Source: Ditylenchus dipsaci (Eukaryota > Nematoda > Chromadorea > Rhabditida > Anguinidae). From it: a DNA stretch of 64,000 bases. A model generated the notes under the pieces. That model was given only the letters and a program-made list of their open reading frames with translations, was not told where the DNA came from and searched no databases. Position 1 is the first letter of the stretch. Every line of letters begins with the position of its first letter. Shown here piece by piece: positions 1 through 12,779 of the stretch. Position numbers and translations under genes: made by a program. The stretch covers positions 186,001 through 250,000 of the forward strand of contig SADC01001036.1 in the NCBI GenBank assembly GCA_004194705.1. The letters run 5' to 3'.

Positions 1-106
1 TGGGACTGAAAATGACAAGCTCTTTGTGTGTGTTACTATATATGAATGCTGTGGTAAATGCAGAGTGAAATTCATTTATGATTCCTTACTTGCAGTTTAA
101 AGACCA

Positions 107-800
107 GTGATGGGTCCGCCCCGGCCAAGGGCGCACCAGGCCACCCTACCCGCACCGTGCCGCCCGGTGGCCTAATTTTACGTTGGGGTGTGGGGCGGTG
201 TCGGGGCATGAATAAAAATACCGTATATCTTGTAATAACTAAATCCACCACCCACCAACACCCCCCCCCCCCCCCGAAGTTATTGGAAGACGTCCCGAAA
301 ATCAGAATTCGATGAATTCAATCTCGAGATTTTCGGGTGCTCAACGAAGTTTTAAAAAATGGATACCGGTAGAGCTAATGATAGTTTAGAAAATGCAAAA
401 AAAAAGATTTGAAAAATATTTACGAGATATAGGCCCTCAAAGTTAGACCCAGGAGTTATTAGAGACCCGGGAGTTATTAGAGACCCGGAGTTATTAGAAG
501 AAATACCAGAGGCGGGGTGAAAGCAAAGTGCGGTGCGAGTGTGGGTTATGGGACGCCCTCTTAAATTGTCCCAAAACTTTTTAAGGCTTCAAATTATTTA
601 AGAATTAAGAGTCGCGTCGAAGCATAATGACAGCTTTAAAAACCTTTGGCGTTGCCCCATGACCTGGTGCGCACCGACTTGGGGCATGGGGTGTTGCCGG
701 AGCAATAATGTGTTAGACTCGATGAATGGGGCTGTGTTGGAGCGCTAATCTGGCTAGCTCTGGGGCTGTATTGGGGAATATCCTACTTACCCATCACTGT
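107..800. repeat. Foldback element with inner MITE-like repeat
   Basis: The left end reads CAGTGATGGGT and the right end ACCCATCACTG, an inverted pair. GC-rich arms (about 115-200 and 655-790, GGTGCGCACC-like blocks) surround an inner part that begins with ATACCGTAT and contains repeats of GAGTTATTAGAGACCCGG. The inner part resembles the ACCGTAT MITE family seen at 3689, 12526 and 13562. Confidence 0.5.
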
Positions 801-1104
801 TGAATACCCAGGCATGACAGTTTCACATTATTGACCACCGTTTCCTGTTTTTGGGCAGACATGACTGTAATTTGATTCCACTCGGTCCATTAGACACATT
901 TTTACTTAGCTTTTGGAGCTTCTAATCAAAGATCTGCAGAGAAAATTTTCTAGCATATTTTTTAGAACTAAAATGTCTTTTTGATTTCCTTCTATTGAGA
1001 TCAGGTCAGAACAATTTCGGAGAGTTTAGATGTGGCTGTTTTGGATGGACCCCATGAAATTTGCAGTACTTACTTAATTTTAAAAAGGCTGTTACTAAAA
1101 ACAC

Positions 1105-1461
1105 GCACCAAAATATTGATTTCCCGCAGTAAATACATAAATAAGAGTATTTCTCAGTGTTTTCCAAATTGTAAAATTCATTTTTTCAGATCGACATGTA
1201 GCCCTAAATCTCTAGTTTTTAATGAGCTATCAACTGGCTCAATGTGATGTGTGAAACCAATGGTTTTGAAAAACGCAAAATATTTTTGTAAAAAAGATTT
1301 TCCACAATTTTTTTTTCTTAACACATTGAGCCAGTTGATAGCTCATTAGAAACTAGAGATTCAGGGCTACATGTTGATCTAAAAAAATAAATTTTACAAT
1401 TGAAAAAACACCGAGAATCACTCTTGTTTATGTATTTACTGCGGTAAATCAGTATTTTGGT
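1105..1461. repeat. Inverted repeat (hairpin), arms about 135 bp
   Basis: Positions about 1105-1240 are repeated in reverse complement at about 1317-1461, including TGAGCCAGTTGATAGCTCAT in the right arm. The arm contains the motif GTAGCCCTGAATCTC/CTAGTTTCTAATGAG that recurs in other hairpins of this window (13150, 29770, 37990, 42200). Confidence 0.75.
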
Positions 1462-2377
1462 GAGTGAAATCAATTTCAGCTATTTTAAAAATATCTCAAC
1501 TCATTGTTATTTTTTTGCCCTGATCTCAAAACATTTTTGTATTTGAAAAGTAATTTCGTAAAAAATTCTATTAAAGGGAGGAATTTTGCCGATTGTATTA
1601 GTAAAAAATAGAAATTTTTATCTGCAGCGTTTGATATTGAGAGCATATGTTTTGAACGCCAGAACAAGCTGGTCCAACTGAACCATTACCACAAAAAAAA
1701 TTATGACGTCTTTCAACGCCTGGTTTCAAGCTGTGGCCTCCACAAAAGAGCATGTTCCAGCGACCATGGTGAGCATGGCAAATGTGCTAGCGAACAAACT
1801 AGCATTTTCTTTGAAATTCACGCTTCAAAACTCAGTAAAGAAGAATCAGTGAGGTGACACAAAAGACAAAAGAACATGCATTTTTGATGAGATATACAGC
1901 CAAACAACTTTTTTTGTGTTTGTGAACAAATTTGGGCAAAACAAAACACATTGAACACAAATCTTTAGAAAACAATTAAATTGGCAGACGTCTTCAGAAA
2001 CAAATTAACACTTGCCTGCTAAGCAACACTAGCATTCTTTTTCCAGAAATAGAACAAGAAAAGGGGTGATTCAGGCTGTAAGTCAGCCAAACAATCAATG
2101 CTGCTGGTTAATTGAGCAAAACAATCGGTCTATTCAGCTTGCAAAAGTGCATTGAAAACGAGAATATTTGTTGGATAACAATTTGGAAGGAGCACAGTAA
2201 TAAATGAGCTTATGGCACACTAGGGATCCACGACTCATTCGCACTCTTTTTCGGCAGAAATAGGCAGGAAAATTTTTTTGGCATAAATAATGCCATTATG
2301 GCCTGTAGTTAAACTCCAACAGTGACTCATATAAACTCATATATTTTCTGACTTGGCAAAAAGCAGATTTTGCACCG

Positions 2378-2490
2378 TTATGGCCTGTTCACATACTGAG
2401 AGTGAGAGTGGGAGTGAGAGTAAGGGGTGTTCACAATGACAACTTACTCTCACTCCCACTCTCACTCTCAGTATGTGAATAGGCCATTAA
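2378..2490. repeat. Short perfect hairpin of GAGTGAGAGT repeats
   Basis: Left arm GAGAGTGAGAGTGGGAGTGA and its reverse complement are separated by about 20 bases. The arms are themselves short tandem repeats, a pattern shared with the large foldbacks of this window. Confidence 0.8.
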
Positions 2491-2773
2491 TAACTGTGGT
2501 ATACGAGAAATTTCACAGTTAAACATGGGCCAGACTTACGACCAATGGCGGTTTTTGCTGAGCCAGAAAAAAACCATGGGACATAAAATACGAACAAATT
2601 TTATTTTGGCCGAAAGTTAAAAAAAAGTTTTTTTGAGGCACTTATATATCGATATCGACAGCTCAAAAAAATTTGTTCGTGTATAAGATCCGACACTTTT
2701 TCGGTGGAGTTAACTAATTCCGCTTAACAGTATGATTTTAAAACTAGCAAAGATCCCGATTTTGAATGCCGCT

Positions 2774-2900
2774 TGAGAAAAAAGACAACAAATTTCACAT
2801 TTGAAGAGTAAAAAATTAGTATAGTGACACCATTTTTGAGAAAAGAGTGTCATTTCAACTTTTTTTACTTTTTAAATGTGAAATTTGTTGTCTTTTTTCA
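2774..2900. repeat. Inverted repeat (hairpin)
   Basis: The word ACAACAAATTTCACATTT near 2785 returns as AAATGTGAAATTTGTTGT near 2875, with a symmetric AT-rich interior. Confidence 0.7.
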
Positions 2901-3688
2901 ACAATCGGCGAATTTGAATCAATGAAAGTTTGCGGACCAGACTGTCCAAACAAGATAATTGCACAGATTCGGAAACCACACTCAAAAAGCTATAAATAAA
3001 ATCAACAATATGCCTTATTTATACGATTTTTATACTTTTTATACCATATATTTATACCATTTTGTAAAAAGAAATGCTAAATAATGCAAAAAAAAATCGA
3101 AATTTGTTTTCTTTACTTTAAAAATTTGCTAAATATAAAAAATTTAAGGATTTCAGCCAAGTTTATTGCTTTTGCGACCTTATTGCCCAATTCAGTAATA
3201 GCGGCAGAAGGAGGAGTGTGGAATACTTGAACACAAGGAAGAAGAGCAGCTCAAAATTGAATCATAGTTTTGTTTATTATTATGCTTTTTTCGAGAGTTT
3301 TTAGGCCAGAAGACGGAAAAATTTGCGGCTATTCAATGCGAGAGTGGACAAGAACAGATTTGGAAAAAGTTGGAATTAAAGGCAATACTTCCTCAAAATA
3401 TGTCATGTCGAAACTAGGTATTAAGACAAATATACATGAATCATACGAGAAGGATTTTGTATCCATAACACATGTGTGTATCTTCGTATGTTAGACATTG
3501 ACATTTAGGGTATTTTAACAAAAATATGCTATTTTATCCAGTGCTTATTGCTCTTTTTATGCTAAAAAAATTTTAAAAAATAATAAGATTTGGAGACCCA
3601 AAATAAGTACAAAACTTATAAATAAGTACGTTTGAGAGCCCTGTATATAATGGCCATAAAAGTCGCGGAGCCAGGCCATTTTCTCTAA

Positions 3689-3847
3689 TACCGTATAACC
3701 TCTATTAATCCCCCACCCTCTAATAATCCCCGCCCCTCATTTTTTGACTAGGATTTCAGAGTTAAGGCCATTTTCGATTTATAATTTCGAAATTTTTCAA
3801 GGGTTGAATTTTAATCCCCCATGGGGTATTAAAAGAGATTATACGGT
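3689..3847. repeat. MITE, ACCGTAT...TCTAATAA family
   Basis: The left end reads ATACCGTATAACCTCTATTA and the right end TAAAAGAGATTATACGGTA, an imperfect terminal inverted repeat. It is related to the elements at 12526-12779 and 13562-13825, which carry CTCTAATAA just inside the end. Confidence 0.6.
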
Positions 3848-4819
3848 AACTCCCCCGTAGAGTTGTTTTTCATCCCCCTGAAAATCGATCTCGAGATTTT
3901 CGGGTGGTCATCAAAGATTTAAAAACTGGAATCATCAGAGCTAGTGGGAGTTAAGAAAACGCAATAAACAGTTTTGCCAAATATTACCTGTGCCTTGAGA
4001 TGCAAACCATCAAAGTTGATGGGAGTCATTAGAGAAAATGCGGTAGTGTGTTAAAGGTAGGTAGATTTCGTGGGAGTGAAAAATGCCAAAAGAATAAATT
4101 TGCAAAATATTTTTCTCTGCCCCAGATACAGAACCTCAAAGTCGAGGGGAGGGGCTCTTTTAGACACAAAAAAATATTTTTTTAACACACGTCAAACACA
4201 TTACTACTTTTGTGACCGACCACACTGCCAGTCAACACAAAACATGAAAGGACATCTCCAAAATCAAAAGGCAACGAAAGTTTCAGGCGAAGCTCATCGA
4301 GGATTACCCAAATGAAGAATCTTTTCGCCACCGATTAAACATTGCAGTCGGTTTCTTTGAACCAAACCGCTTGAACCACTGGACACAAACAGGTGGGTGT
4401 TGGCCACCCAAGGCTATATAAGTCAGCAACTTCATTTATTTGAAGTGATTGTCTTATCATTTTAATAGTTTAGTTTGGAATCGTTTTTTACTAATTAATC
4501 TAGTATTCACTCACAGGAAATGTGATTTCAATCAATTGATTAATTTTTTTATATTTTTTGAATTTTGAAACTGTTTTGAACAATTTTGAATCTGTTGTTT
4601 TTTAAGACATCCTTCTTTTTCATGTTTGATTACCTTCTTTCTATTCATTTAAATTAATTGAAGTCGGCGTGGTGACATGTGGGCCTTAAAATTTAAGGAC
4701 GCGTCAGCCGAGGGATTTATTTTTGAAGATGGAAGATTTGAGAGCCGACATAAATGAACGGGAATTCAATAAAAAACAAAAAACAATGTACTTTAGACTT
4801 CCGATATTTAGAAGTCGAA

Positions 4820-5292
4820 ACTTAAAGGAGGGGTAAAAGCTGTTAAGGAGATAGTCTCGACACAAAAGGATTATTCCAAGTTTTGTGTTTTTTAAATATG
4901 GTTTTGGAGCCATATTTTGTCGACAATCCGGTGTTGTGGTTTCAGACAATCTTGTGCATAATTAAAAGTTGGCTTAGCATCATCAATATCAGAATTCAAA
5001 AATTCCTTCAAAAAATGCCCGAAGAATCGAAATTTAACAATAGACTGATTAACCTTTTCTCTATGGTCTTTCTCCTTTACCTTTTCCGTTTTTAGGGCAT
5101 TTTTTGAAATAATTCCAAAATTCTGATATTGATGATGCTAATACAACTTTTGATTCTGCACAAGTTTGTCAGACATCGTATCGCCAAGTTGTCGACAAAA
5201 TATGGCTCTAAAACCACATTTAAACAACACACAACTTGATGGATCCTTTCGTGTCGAGACTATCTCCTTAACAGCTTTCATCCCTCCTTTAA
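4820..5292. repeat. Foldback, arms about 200 bp
   Basis: The left arm (about 4820-5019) reads AGGAGATAGTCTCGACAC and the right arm (about 5093-5292) its inverse GTGTCGAGACTATCTCCTTA. The centre near 5055 has TCATCAATATCAGAATT against AATTCTGATATTGATGATG. The right arm abuts the next foldback at 5293. Confidence 0.75.
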
Positions 5293-6100
5293 GTGGGGCA
5301 AAACTTTTTTTTGTCACAGATTCACTTTTTTTGTACCAGATTCACTTTTTTCTGTCACAAATTTGATTTGTCACAGATTCACTTTTTTTTGTACCAGATT
5401 CACTTTTTTTTGTACCAAATTCACTTTTTTTCTGTCACAGATTTCCTCATTTCTGTCACAGATTCAGTTCTCGACACGAAATCAACAATTTTTAAAATTT
5501 TTTGTGTGAAATTCAGGGATGAGCAAAGACCAGGTGGCTGGAGACCCACTCCGGAATGGCCAAAAGGCCAAAATTTTTGGTTTTTTGTGGGTTTACTAAA
5601 GGGGAGTAAACTTTTTGAGAAAAATCGATTGAGCGGATCAGATTTCGGGTCCGATCGGCTTAATCACTCAGAATTCCAGGTTTATGCTGGTTTCGAGTGG
5701 TTCAGGGTGGAGTTGTGGGCGATTAAGCCGATCGGACCCGAAATCTGATCCGTTCAATCGGTTTTTCTCATAAAGTTTACTCCCTCTTTAGTAAACCACA
5801 AAAAACCAATAATTTTGGCCTTTTGGCCATTCCGGAGTGGGTCTCCAGCCACCTGGTCTTTGCTCACCCCTGAATTTCACACAAAAAATTTTAAAAATTG
5901 TTGATTTCGTGTCGAGAACTGAATCTGTGACAGAAATGAGGAAATCTGTGACAGAAAAAAGTGAATTTGGTACAAAAAAAAGTGAATCTGGTACAAAAAA
6001 AAGTGAATCTGTGACAAATCAAATCTGTGACAGAAAAAGTGAATCTGGTACAAAAAAAAGTGAATCTGTGACAAAAAAAGTATTGCCCCTTAAGTGCCGA
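5293..6100. repeat. Foldback with GGAGTAAACTTTTTG core and TCTGTGACA/TCTGGTACA tandem arms
   Basis: The two arms mirror each other around 5700. The outer 170 bp of each arm are about 20-bp tandem repeats of the type GAATCTGTGACAAAAAAAGT. The inner part carries TCCGGAATGGCCA, the word GGGGAGTAAACTTTTTGAG and ATTTCGGGTCCGATCGGCT. This inner core recurs at 17936-18265, 30237-31000 and 61935-62640, where the outer tandem repeats differ. Confidence 0.85.
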
Positions 6101-6675
6101 CATTAGAATGTCGTTATACGGGGATAAATATTTAGACATTGACATTTGCGGATGCAACATGTGAAGCCCGAAATTTTCAGACAGAAGACTGTTGACCCGA
6201 TATTGTGGCGCGATATTTCAAGTCCGATAAATATGGACGAAGTATTCACTTACTCAATAAAATTCTTTAAATAAGATGTTTTGGGACTTGAATAGTCTAG
6301 TCACATCAAGCAAAAAACGTCAAAATTGGAGTAAACCAGATAAAAAAGGTGTCGGGCCTTAGGTGGAAACGAACTTTAGAGGGTCTACTGTATTGAGACT
6401 CAACTGTGTTTTTTAATGAAAAGTTAACTGTTGCCAGCTTACTAATGAAGACTAAAAAATTTAAATTTCCCGCTTTGCATATGTTTCTAATTAGCTTATC
6501 TTATCTGCTACTCTCGAATGCCAAAGCTTAGGCCAATAATTGAAGTTTAAATTTTTTTGATTTTTATTGTCTAATCTCTATTTCTTTTTAATCCTCCTAT
6601 TATTGCGAAACAAAAGTTGAATTAATTGTAAATCAAACTTTTTTCCAACTAATTTTCTTAATTTTCAAGTCATAT

Positions 6676-6942
6676 TTACTTTAATAAAACTTTTTTGGCG
6701 TAAATACACTGGGTGTTCGGAAAGTTCTTATTTATTTTTCTCATCTCATTCCTGGCGCCTGCTGATAAGATATCTTTTTGTTGGTCATGTCTTTGATTGC
6801 CACTTGCTGGCAATGTAAACTTTGTTTGATCGGACACAGGTGCCCAATCCTTGCGGTCAATCACTCTATTGGGTTTATTTGCCAAAGTTGGGCTCTTTTT
6901 TGTTTGTATCGCTGACTCACTCACTTGTTCTTGTAATACCAT
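6676..6942 (-). CDS. Unrecognised ORF, possible exon
   Basis: An 88-codon open frame with fairly even amino-acid use and many charged residues; no family recognised. It starts at an ATG and ends at a stop, with no poly(A) signal or splice partner that I can support. It lies between hairpins, so it could be a chance frame. Confidence 0.2.
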   Translation of the reverse strand: MVLQEQVSESAIQTKKSPTLANKPNRVIDRKDWAPVSDQTKFTLPASGNQRHDQQKDILSAGARNEMRKINKNFPNTQCIYAKKVLLK

Positions 6943-7611
6943 ATTTATTTTATTTGAATTTTTTCAAACATTAAAAATCAGAAAATTTTATGTCGATTTT
7001 GAAATTTGCGGGTGTGAACTGGAATTCAAAAATAATAAGAATCGGTAGTACCGTGGTACAGTCGAAACTCGCCTCAAGTTTATTCGCGCCTGGGTCTGAC
7101 AACTTTTTCGCCTCTTTTTTTTTTCAAGTTTTTTCAAGTCTGATTCCGAAAATGGCAATGATTCCACTTTGGTTAGGTGTCGTTATATTGAGGTTTTGTT
7201 TTTTTGAATAGGAAAACAATTCATTTTGCAAAAAGCGATTGGCAAAATTGGAATACTTGCAATAATTGCGACCAGACAGTCAAAAAAGAACTGGCAAAAG
7301 CTTTTGAAAATAGAGGTGAAAAAAACCTTCGGAGCCTAAGAAGAAATGAACTTTTTGAGTGAGGGGGTCCTATATTTAAGTTCGACTTTAACCACTTTTT
7401 GTGAAAAAAGTGACAAATATTAAATTTAACGTAAAATTGGGCTTAATTGTTTTGCAAATGACAATTTCGCCAATGAGATCATTTCACTGGCTACAAACGA
7501 GTGGTAATTTTCATGACAAAAGAATTAAAGTACTTGAGAAAAGAAGCTATTGGCGAAAACATACCATTGTGTATAGAAGGTTGTTTTAGGCGGGATGTTA
7601 CAGATTATGTG

Positions 7612-8650
7612 TTGGAAAAAGTCCAACTTTCACGAATCACTGCACGCTGGTAAGGACAGACTGGCAAAATTCAGTCTCTTTACATTTTTGTCTATTTCTT
7701 AGCAATTATTACGGATATATGTTCAACGTGATGTGTCATTTGACGCCGGAAGACACGCTCTTTCACCTTGCATAAAAAAAATCTAAGAGAATAGCAAACA
7801 GGCCAAAACGAAAGCAAGTTTCAAATCCGCTCAGGACAACAAACATCTTATTTTAAAAAAATATGGAAAAATTATTCATTTAAATGCATACTTGTCTTGA
7901 GCGGATTTGAAATTTTACAAGCATTTTTTAACTTCAAGAGCAGTTTCACATGCAAGTTGACCATACTGAACAAGAATTCCGCGTCAGAATTTCAGGTTCG
8001 ATTAGAAAAAAATTTTACATCAAATTGTCCATTGTAGAGTTGATGAAGAGTCATCTTTTTTGGCAGTAACTTTCTGTTGTATATTCGTTTTTCGGGTCAT
8101 TAATTTGAATTCGACGTGAAAATGGGAGGATTTTCTGATGCAATATTTCAAATTTTTGGGAAGGGCGAGCGAATGGTAAAACATTGACGAAATATGTCAA
8201 ATAAACCTCTTAAAATCCTTTTTTACAAAAAAAAAATATTTTTCAATTTTTTGCAGGATTCGTAATGAAAAATTTCGAAAAAAAAAATTGGGTAAAAAAG
8301 GCCATTTTGACCATTTTTGAAGAAAAAGGGTCATTTTATCTAGTGCTTGTTGCTATTTTGAAGCGAAAAATTTTTTTTTGACCCTAAACTTCAAAAATAA
8401 AAAATATTTTGGGTCCTGAAAAAAGGACAAATCTTTTTTAAAAGTTTTTACTATTGTCTTGGAATTTTTTTTCTGCAAGGTGTAAGAGCGTCTCTTCCGG
8501 CGTCAAATGACATATCACGTTGAACATATATCCGTAATAATTGCTGTGAAAGAGACAAAAATGTGAAGAGACTGAATTTTGCCAGTCCATCCATACCAGC
8601 GAGCAGTGATCCCTGAAAGTTTGACTTTTTTCGACAAATAATCCGTAAAA
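7612..8650. repeat. Foldback about 1 kb, arms about 170 bp, with an inner hairpin
   Basis: The left arm (7612-7790) contains TTATTACGGATATATGTTCA and CGGAAGACACGCTC; the right arm (8468-8635) contains their inverses GAACATATATCCGTAATAA and GAGCGTCTCTTCCG. A second hairpin lies inside: TTTCAAATCCGCTCA near 7820 against TGAGCGGATTTGAAA near 7900. Confidence 0.75.
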
Positions 8651-8838
8651 ACTCCGCCAAAAAAATTCTTCTACGCGGTAGGCATAAAGAATAGGGATCA
8701 GAAACTTTTTCTTAGTACGAAATACTATAAAAAATATCTAAAAACAACAATTTGGGTCTATTTTTTTACTCGCGAAAAAAATGTAGGCCGATTTGTATTA
8801 ACTCTTACCCATTTGCAGTTATTTGCTACTACTGCTCA

Positions 8839-10939
8839 ATGTCTTCTGACTATTCCACTGCAGCTTCTGCATCTTCGTCGTCGTCTTCTGTGGATGTGGT
8901 CACCACTTCGAACTTATCCAATGCCGTCGTCTACACTAACAATAACAACAGCGATGGCTATCACAACGTCTCCCAGGTAAAATTTCGAATACTGAGTCTT
9001 TATGGTTGGATTGGTTTTTGTGTGAGGAGAAAATGATGGATGGTTGAGGCAGAAGATTATTAATGTCTGATTGTGTCGACGTCAAATTGATTTGATTTGA
9101 CTTATTTTAGACAACTGGCTCATGCGCCTGTTTTGATTGCCAATTGCGAGGAGGTGCACAACCTGCGACCAGCAGCAACCAGACCAACACTGTGGATGTC
9201 TCTAATGCGGTGCAAAGCTTCCCCTACTATCCGTATGACTATCAGAACCAATACTACCCATTCTATCCAGATATGAGCAATACGCCATTTGTACCGGACG
9301 AAGTGGTTGGTTTTTGGTTTCGATAAAAAAAAATTAAAATCAGGGCCTGAAGTGCTGTTGTACTACGTATTTTTGGGCTAAAGTGCACAATCCCCCCTGG
9401 ACCAAAAATGGCCAAAATAATGTCCTAAGGGCATCTTAGCTACTTTAAACGTCGAGAAGCAACAAAAAATAATTGAAAAGACACTTTTTAGCACTTTTTG
9501 AAAAAAAAATTGAATTTTTGCTTTGGGGGACCAGGTAACTTACCTAAAAGAGTACGTGGATATCTCTGAAAGATCAAAAAAGATAGGGTTTGAACCTATT
9601 TATGCTTGCTTAAAACGTTAACCCGACTTTAAATAAAATAAAAAAAAAAAGATTTTAGGATGCCAAATTTTCGGGACCGAAGCCTGAGCCGCGCGGCAGT
9701 GTTTCCTCGTCACCGGAAATAAGCACTCCAGTTAGTTTTTGTCTTCATTGCCTTTTTCGGTTTCGCCTAATAAGTCTAATCCTACTCTGAATTTTAAGAC
9801 AACTGATCCCAACTGTAAATGTCCACAGTGCAACCTGCATGATCCTGCTCCAACGGCTGCTTCTGTTACTGCTGATTGCTCCTCTCACTACCACTTCGCA
9901 CAACATACCTTCGCACCTGCCTTATATGCTGCTCAGAGAGCGAATGTGTCCTATATCTATGATCAGGCGGTCAGTTGTCATTATTTTTATACGCTTGTCG
10001 AGAAACTTATAAATTCCTCAATTTTATTTACGAGTCAAATAACAAGCCTTTAAACAGACTTTATTTTTAGTTCTGACTTTTGGGGGATAAGCCAGTCAAA
10101 AAATCGACAGTTTTTGACCCCGTTTTTTGGGGTCAAAAACAAACATAAGAATTTAGAATTTAAAAACAAATAACTGTATAATTTATGATAAATTCCACAG
10201 TTAACGACGAATCTCATCATTAATCAGGATTAAAGGTGGCCATCCTGAGTCATTCTGAGTTATATTTTCAATATGGGACAAAAACAGGCCTTATCCCACA
10301 GAAGTCAGCAATGAAAAAATTGCTTGGAAGTAGAGAATTCCTAAAAAGTTCTTTTTTTGTTTAAAATGTTGCCGAAAATTCATTCCTGAAGGAACTCTAG
10401 TACTGTTCAGGGTGCAAAATACGAAGTGAAGAAGTGGGAGCCTTCAGGCGAGCATTCCAGCTCCACTTCGCCAGACGCCAGCAATGTGCTCAGCAACAAC
10501 AGTTTTTATGTAAATAATCCCTTGTTGGTGCCACATCCTGGTTTCGAGATGGGCAGTGGGTATAGGGATTATCCCATGCCTCGTCCTCGAGCTGTGTCTC
10601 ATGCCCAGAGGATGGCCAGAACTGTAAGATTATTGTTTCTCAGTCTATATTTAGTGTTTGATTGACCGATTTACAGAATATTTCCTGCCATGCCAACTCC
10701 AAATGTGTCAACTGTGGGACGACGGAGACGACCTTGTGGCGCAGAAGTGCAACTGGAGAGGTGGAGTGCAAGTGAGTGAATTTGACCTTAATTTTTCGAT
10801 TTTTCATTATATTACTATTTTTTATTGAAGTGCTTGCAACCTGTACTTTCGAAAAAACAACCGAGCCCGACCCCCTGCTCTGCAGCGCAAAGGCATCATG
10901 AAGAGAAAGCGCACACAACGAGTGTACCAACAAGAGTGA
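8839..10939 (+). CDS. GATA-type zinc-finger transcription factor
   Basis: Sequence-specific DNA-binding protein of the nematode ELT/END type, expected in the nucleus. Exons fit in phase: 8839-8976, 9111-9305, 9659-9730, 9775-9969, 10411-10623, 10677-10771, 10831-10939 (about 338 residues). Residues 281-305 form one C-X2-C-X17-C-X2-C finger, CVNCGTTETTLWRR then ECNACNLYFRKN, followed by a basic tail (RARPPALQRKGIMKRKR). An intron splits the codon before the second CxxC. The N-terminus is Ser, Asn and Tyr rich, as in activation regions. The start is the first Met after a possible acceptor at 8818 (TTTGCAG), so a 5' exon or a trans-splice site is possible. The donor of exon 2 (9302 or 9305) and the 44-nt intron 9731-9774 are the least certain joins. 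No frame break is seen. A poly(A) signal AATAAA lies at 11033. Confidence 0.9.
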
Positions 10940-11279
10940 ATGTTGGGCTCTTAATTATATGTCTCATCTCTCATTTTAATCAGAATCTCTACCGTTTTTT
11001 GTGTTTATTCAATTATTTTATTCTCACTGTAAAATAAATGATGAGCTCAAACTTGTGATGAATGAAATAGACAAGAGTAATACATGATGTTAATTGATAA
11101 AAATCAGTAAAATGAGATAAAAGAAAAACCATCGTAAATGAACATAAACTTAGGATCGTTAAAAAAACGATATTTCTAAAAGGGCATACGTTAGGCTTTT
11201 CTGAGATTTACTTCACTCATTTTTAGGTCTTATCGTAATCTAACAGATTAATTATCTATAGCTGGCACGGGCGAGATCT

Positions 11280-12030
11280 ACGGATAAACATTTGCGGATA
11301 CCATTTTGCGGAATGATTTTTACGGATACAACTTCTGCGGACCTAATTTGCGGCACGAATTTCGCGCAACGACATTCGCAGACCGACATTTGCAGAGTGA
11401 CTTAAGCAGAGGGATATTAGCGGAATCACTTTTGCGCCGCAACATTTGCGGATGCGACATTTGCGGAAATAACATTTCCGGAACTACGTTAGCGGCAGGA
11501 CATTTGCGGAACGAAATTTGCGGTGCGACATTTGCGGAAACGACATTTACGGAAATAAATTTTGCGGAACGACATTTGCGGAATCACATAAAAACCGTAT
11601 ACTCTATAGAAAGTCTTCAAAAAATACCATTTTAGCAGTGCTTTTCAAGTATAACAACGAAAGACAATAAATTTATTCAGTAAACAATAAGTAAGTCGAT
11701 AATAATTTGGGTCTTATGTCGTTTCCGCAAATGTCCTTCCGCAAATGTAGCTCTGCAAAAGTTATTTCCGTGAATGTCGTTTCCGCGAATGTCCTGCCGC
11801 AAATGTCGGTCTGTAAATATCCTTCCTCTAACGTCGCTCCTCTTATGTCGTTCTACATAAGTCGTTCTGCAAATGTCCTGCCGCTAATGACGGTCTGCAA
11901 TAGTCGTATCCGCTAACGTTATGTCCGCAAATTCCCTTCTGCAAATGTGCATACGCAAATTTAGGTCCGCAAAAGTCTTTATGCAAATGTTACGTCCGCA
12001 AATGACCTGCCGCAAATGTTTATCCGCAGA
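11280..12030. repeat. Foldback with degenerate TTTGCGGA tandem arms
   Basis: The left arm (about 11280-11590) repeats GACATTTGCGGA-type units on the + strand; the right arm (about 11720-12025) repeats the inverse TCCGCAAATGTC. About 130 bp separates them. Units are roughly 10-20 bp and drift in sequence. The open frames 11306-11635 and 11707-12166 follow from these units. Confidence 0.85.
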
Positions 12031-12525
12031 TCTCGCCATGTCCTATAGCTGTCTGCTACCAACCATGAATCAATGGACCAAGTTCAGCTTTGAGTTTGCG
12101 GTCCATCTCGTTCTATACGTACTTTTCATCCAAAACGATCCTTTTCGTTTCGGTGATCGGATGTAGAATTTGCAAGATCTTCTTAGAAAAGCATAACTCT
12201 CGCTAGGCAGCCTCTTGAAGTAAACGTGCCCCGACAGTAATGTTACAACGGCCTAGCCATACTGTCTGGGGGGTGGAGCACGAAGGCACATGGAGAGTCG
12301 CATTTCGACAACATACAGCCCGACAAAATCAACAGTTAATATATATTCAAAAAAAATTGACGTGACGTTACACTAGTTCATGAACTTGTCCACCTGCATG
12401 AAGTCGCATTGCTATACATGTAAAAAATTAAAATTTACCTTGCTAGCTAACCTAAAATCACAAACATAAATTCCTTTCAGTGAAGTCAGCAACATCTACC
12501 TGAAAAAAGCCGTAAAAAGTGTGTT

Positions 12526-12779
12526 CCGTATTTCCTCTAATAAGCGCCCCCGCTCTAATAAGCGCACCCGCCCCTCGACATTGAGGGTCTGGATCTCAGT
12601 GTAGAAGCAATATTTTGCCTAGCTGTTTGATACGTTTTCTTAACTCCCACGAGCTCTACCGATTCCACTTTTAAGATTTTTGTAGAGCACCCGAAAATCT
12701 CGAAATCGAATTCCAAATTTTCCGATTTTTGGGGGTTTGAAAAATAAACGCCCCGGGGCGTTTATTAGAGGAAATACGG
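12526..12779. repeat. MITE, CCGTATTTCCTCTAATAA family
   Basis: The left end CCGTATTTCCTCTAATAAGC mirrors the right end TTTATTAGAGGAAATACGG. The interior carries CACCCGAAAATCTCGAAATC, also found in the copy at 13562. Non-autonomous: no coding sequence. Confidence 0.85.

Larger units (their letters stand above)
1..8838. other. Gene-poor, repeat-filled 5' flank
   Basis: I see no convincing gene here. The stretch holds poly-C runs (about 260-276), several hairpins and two larger foldbacks listed separately, and AT-rich filler. Open frames inside the repeat arms (for example 5293-5748 and 5837-6106) exist only because the arm repeats lack stops. A possible MITE with a CAGTCGAA start lies at about 7058-7392, but its right end is weak. 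Confidence 0.6.

Noticed and set aside
3270..3494. 74-codon plus-strand frame
   Set aside because: No family match and no supporting signals in an AT-rich repeat setting.
5293..6106. Several open frames of 65-151 codons on both strands
   Set aside because: They lie in the tandem-repeat arms of a foldback and mirror each other; the repeats simply lack stops.
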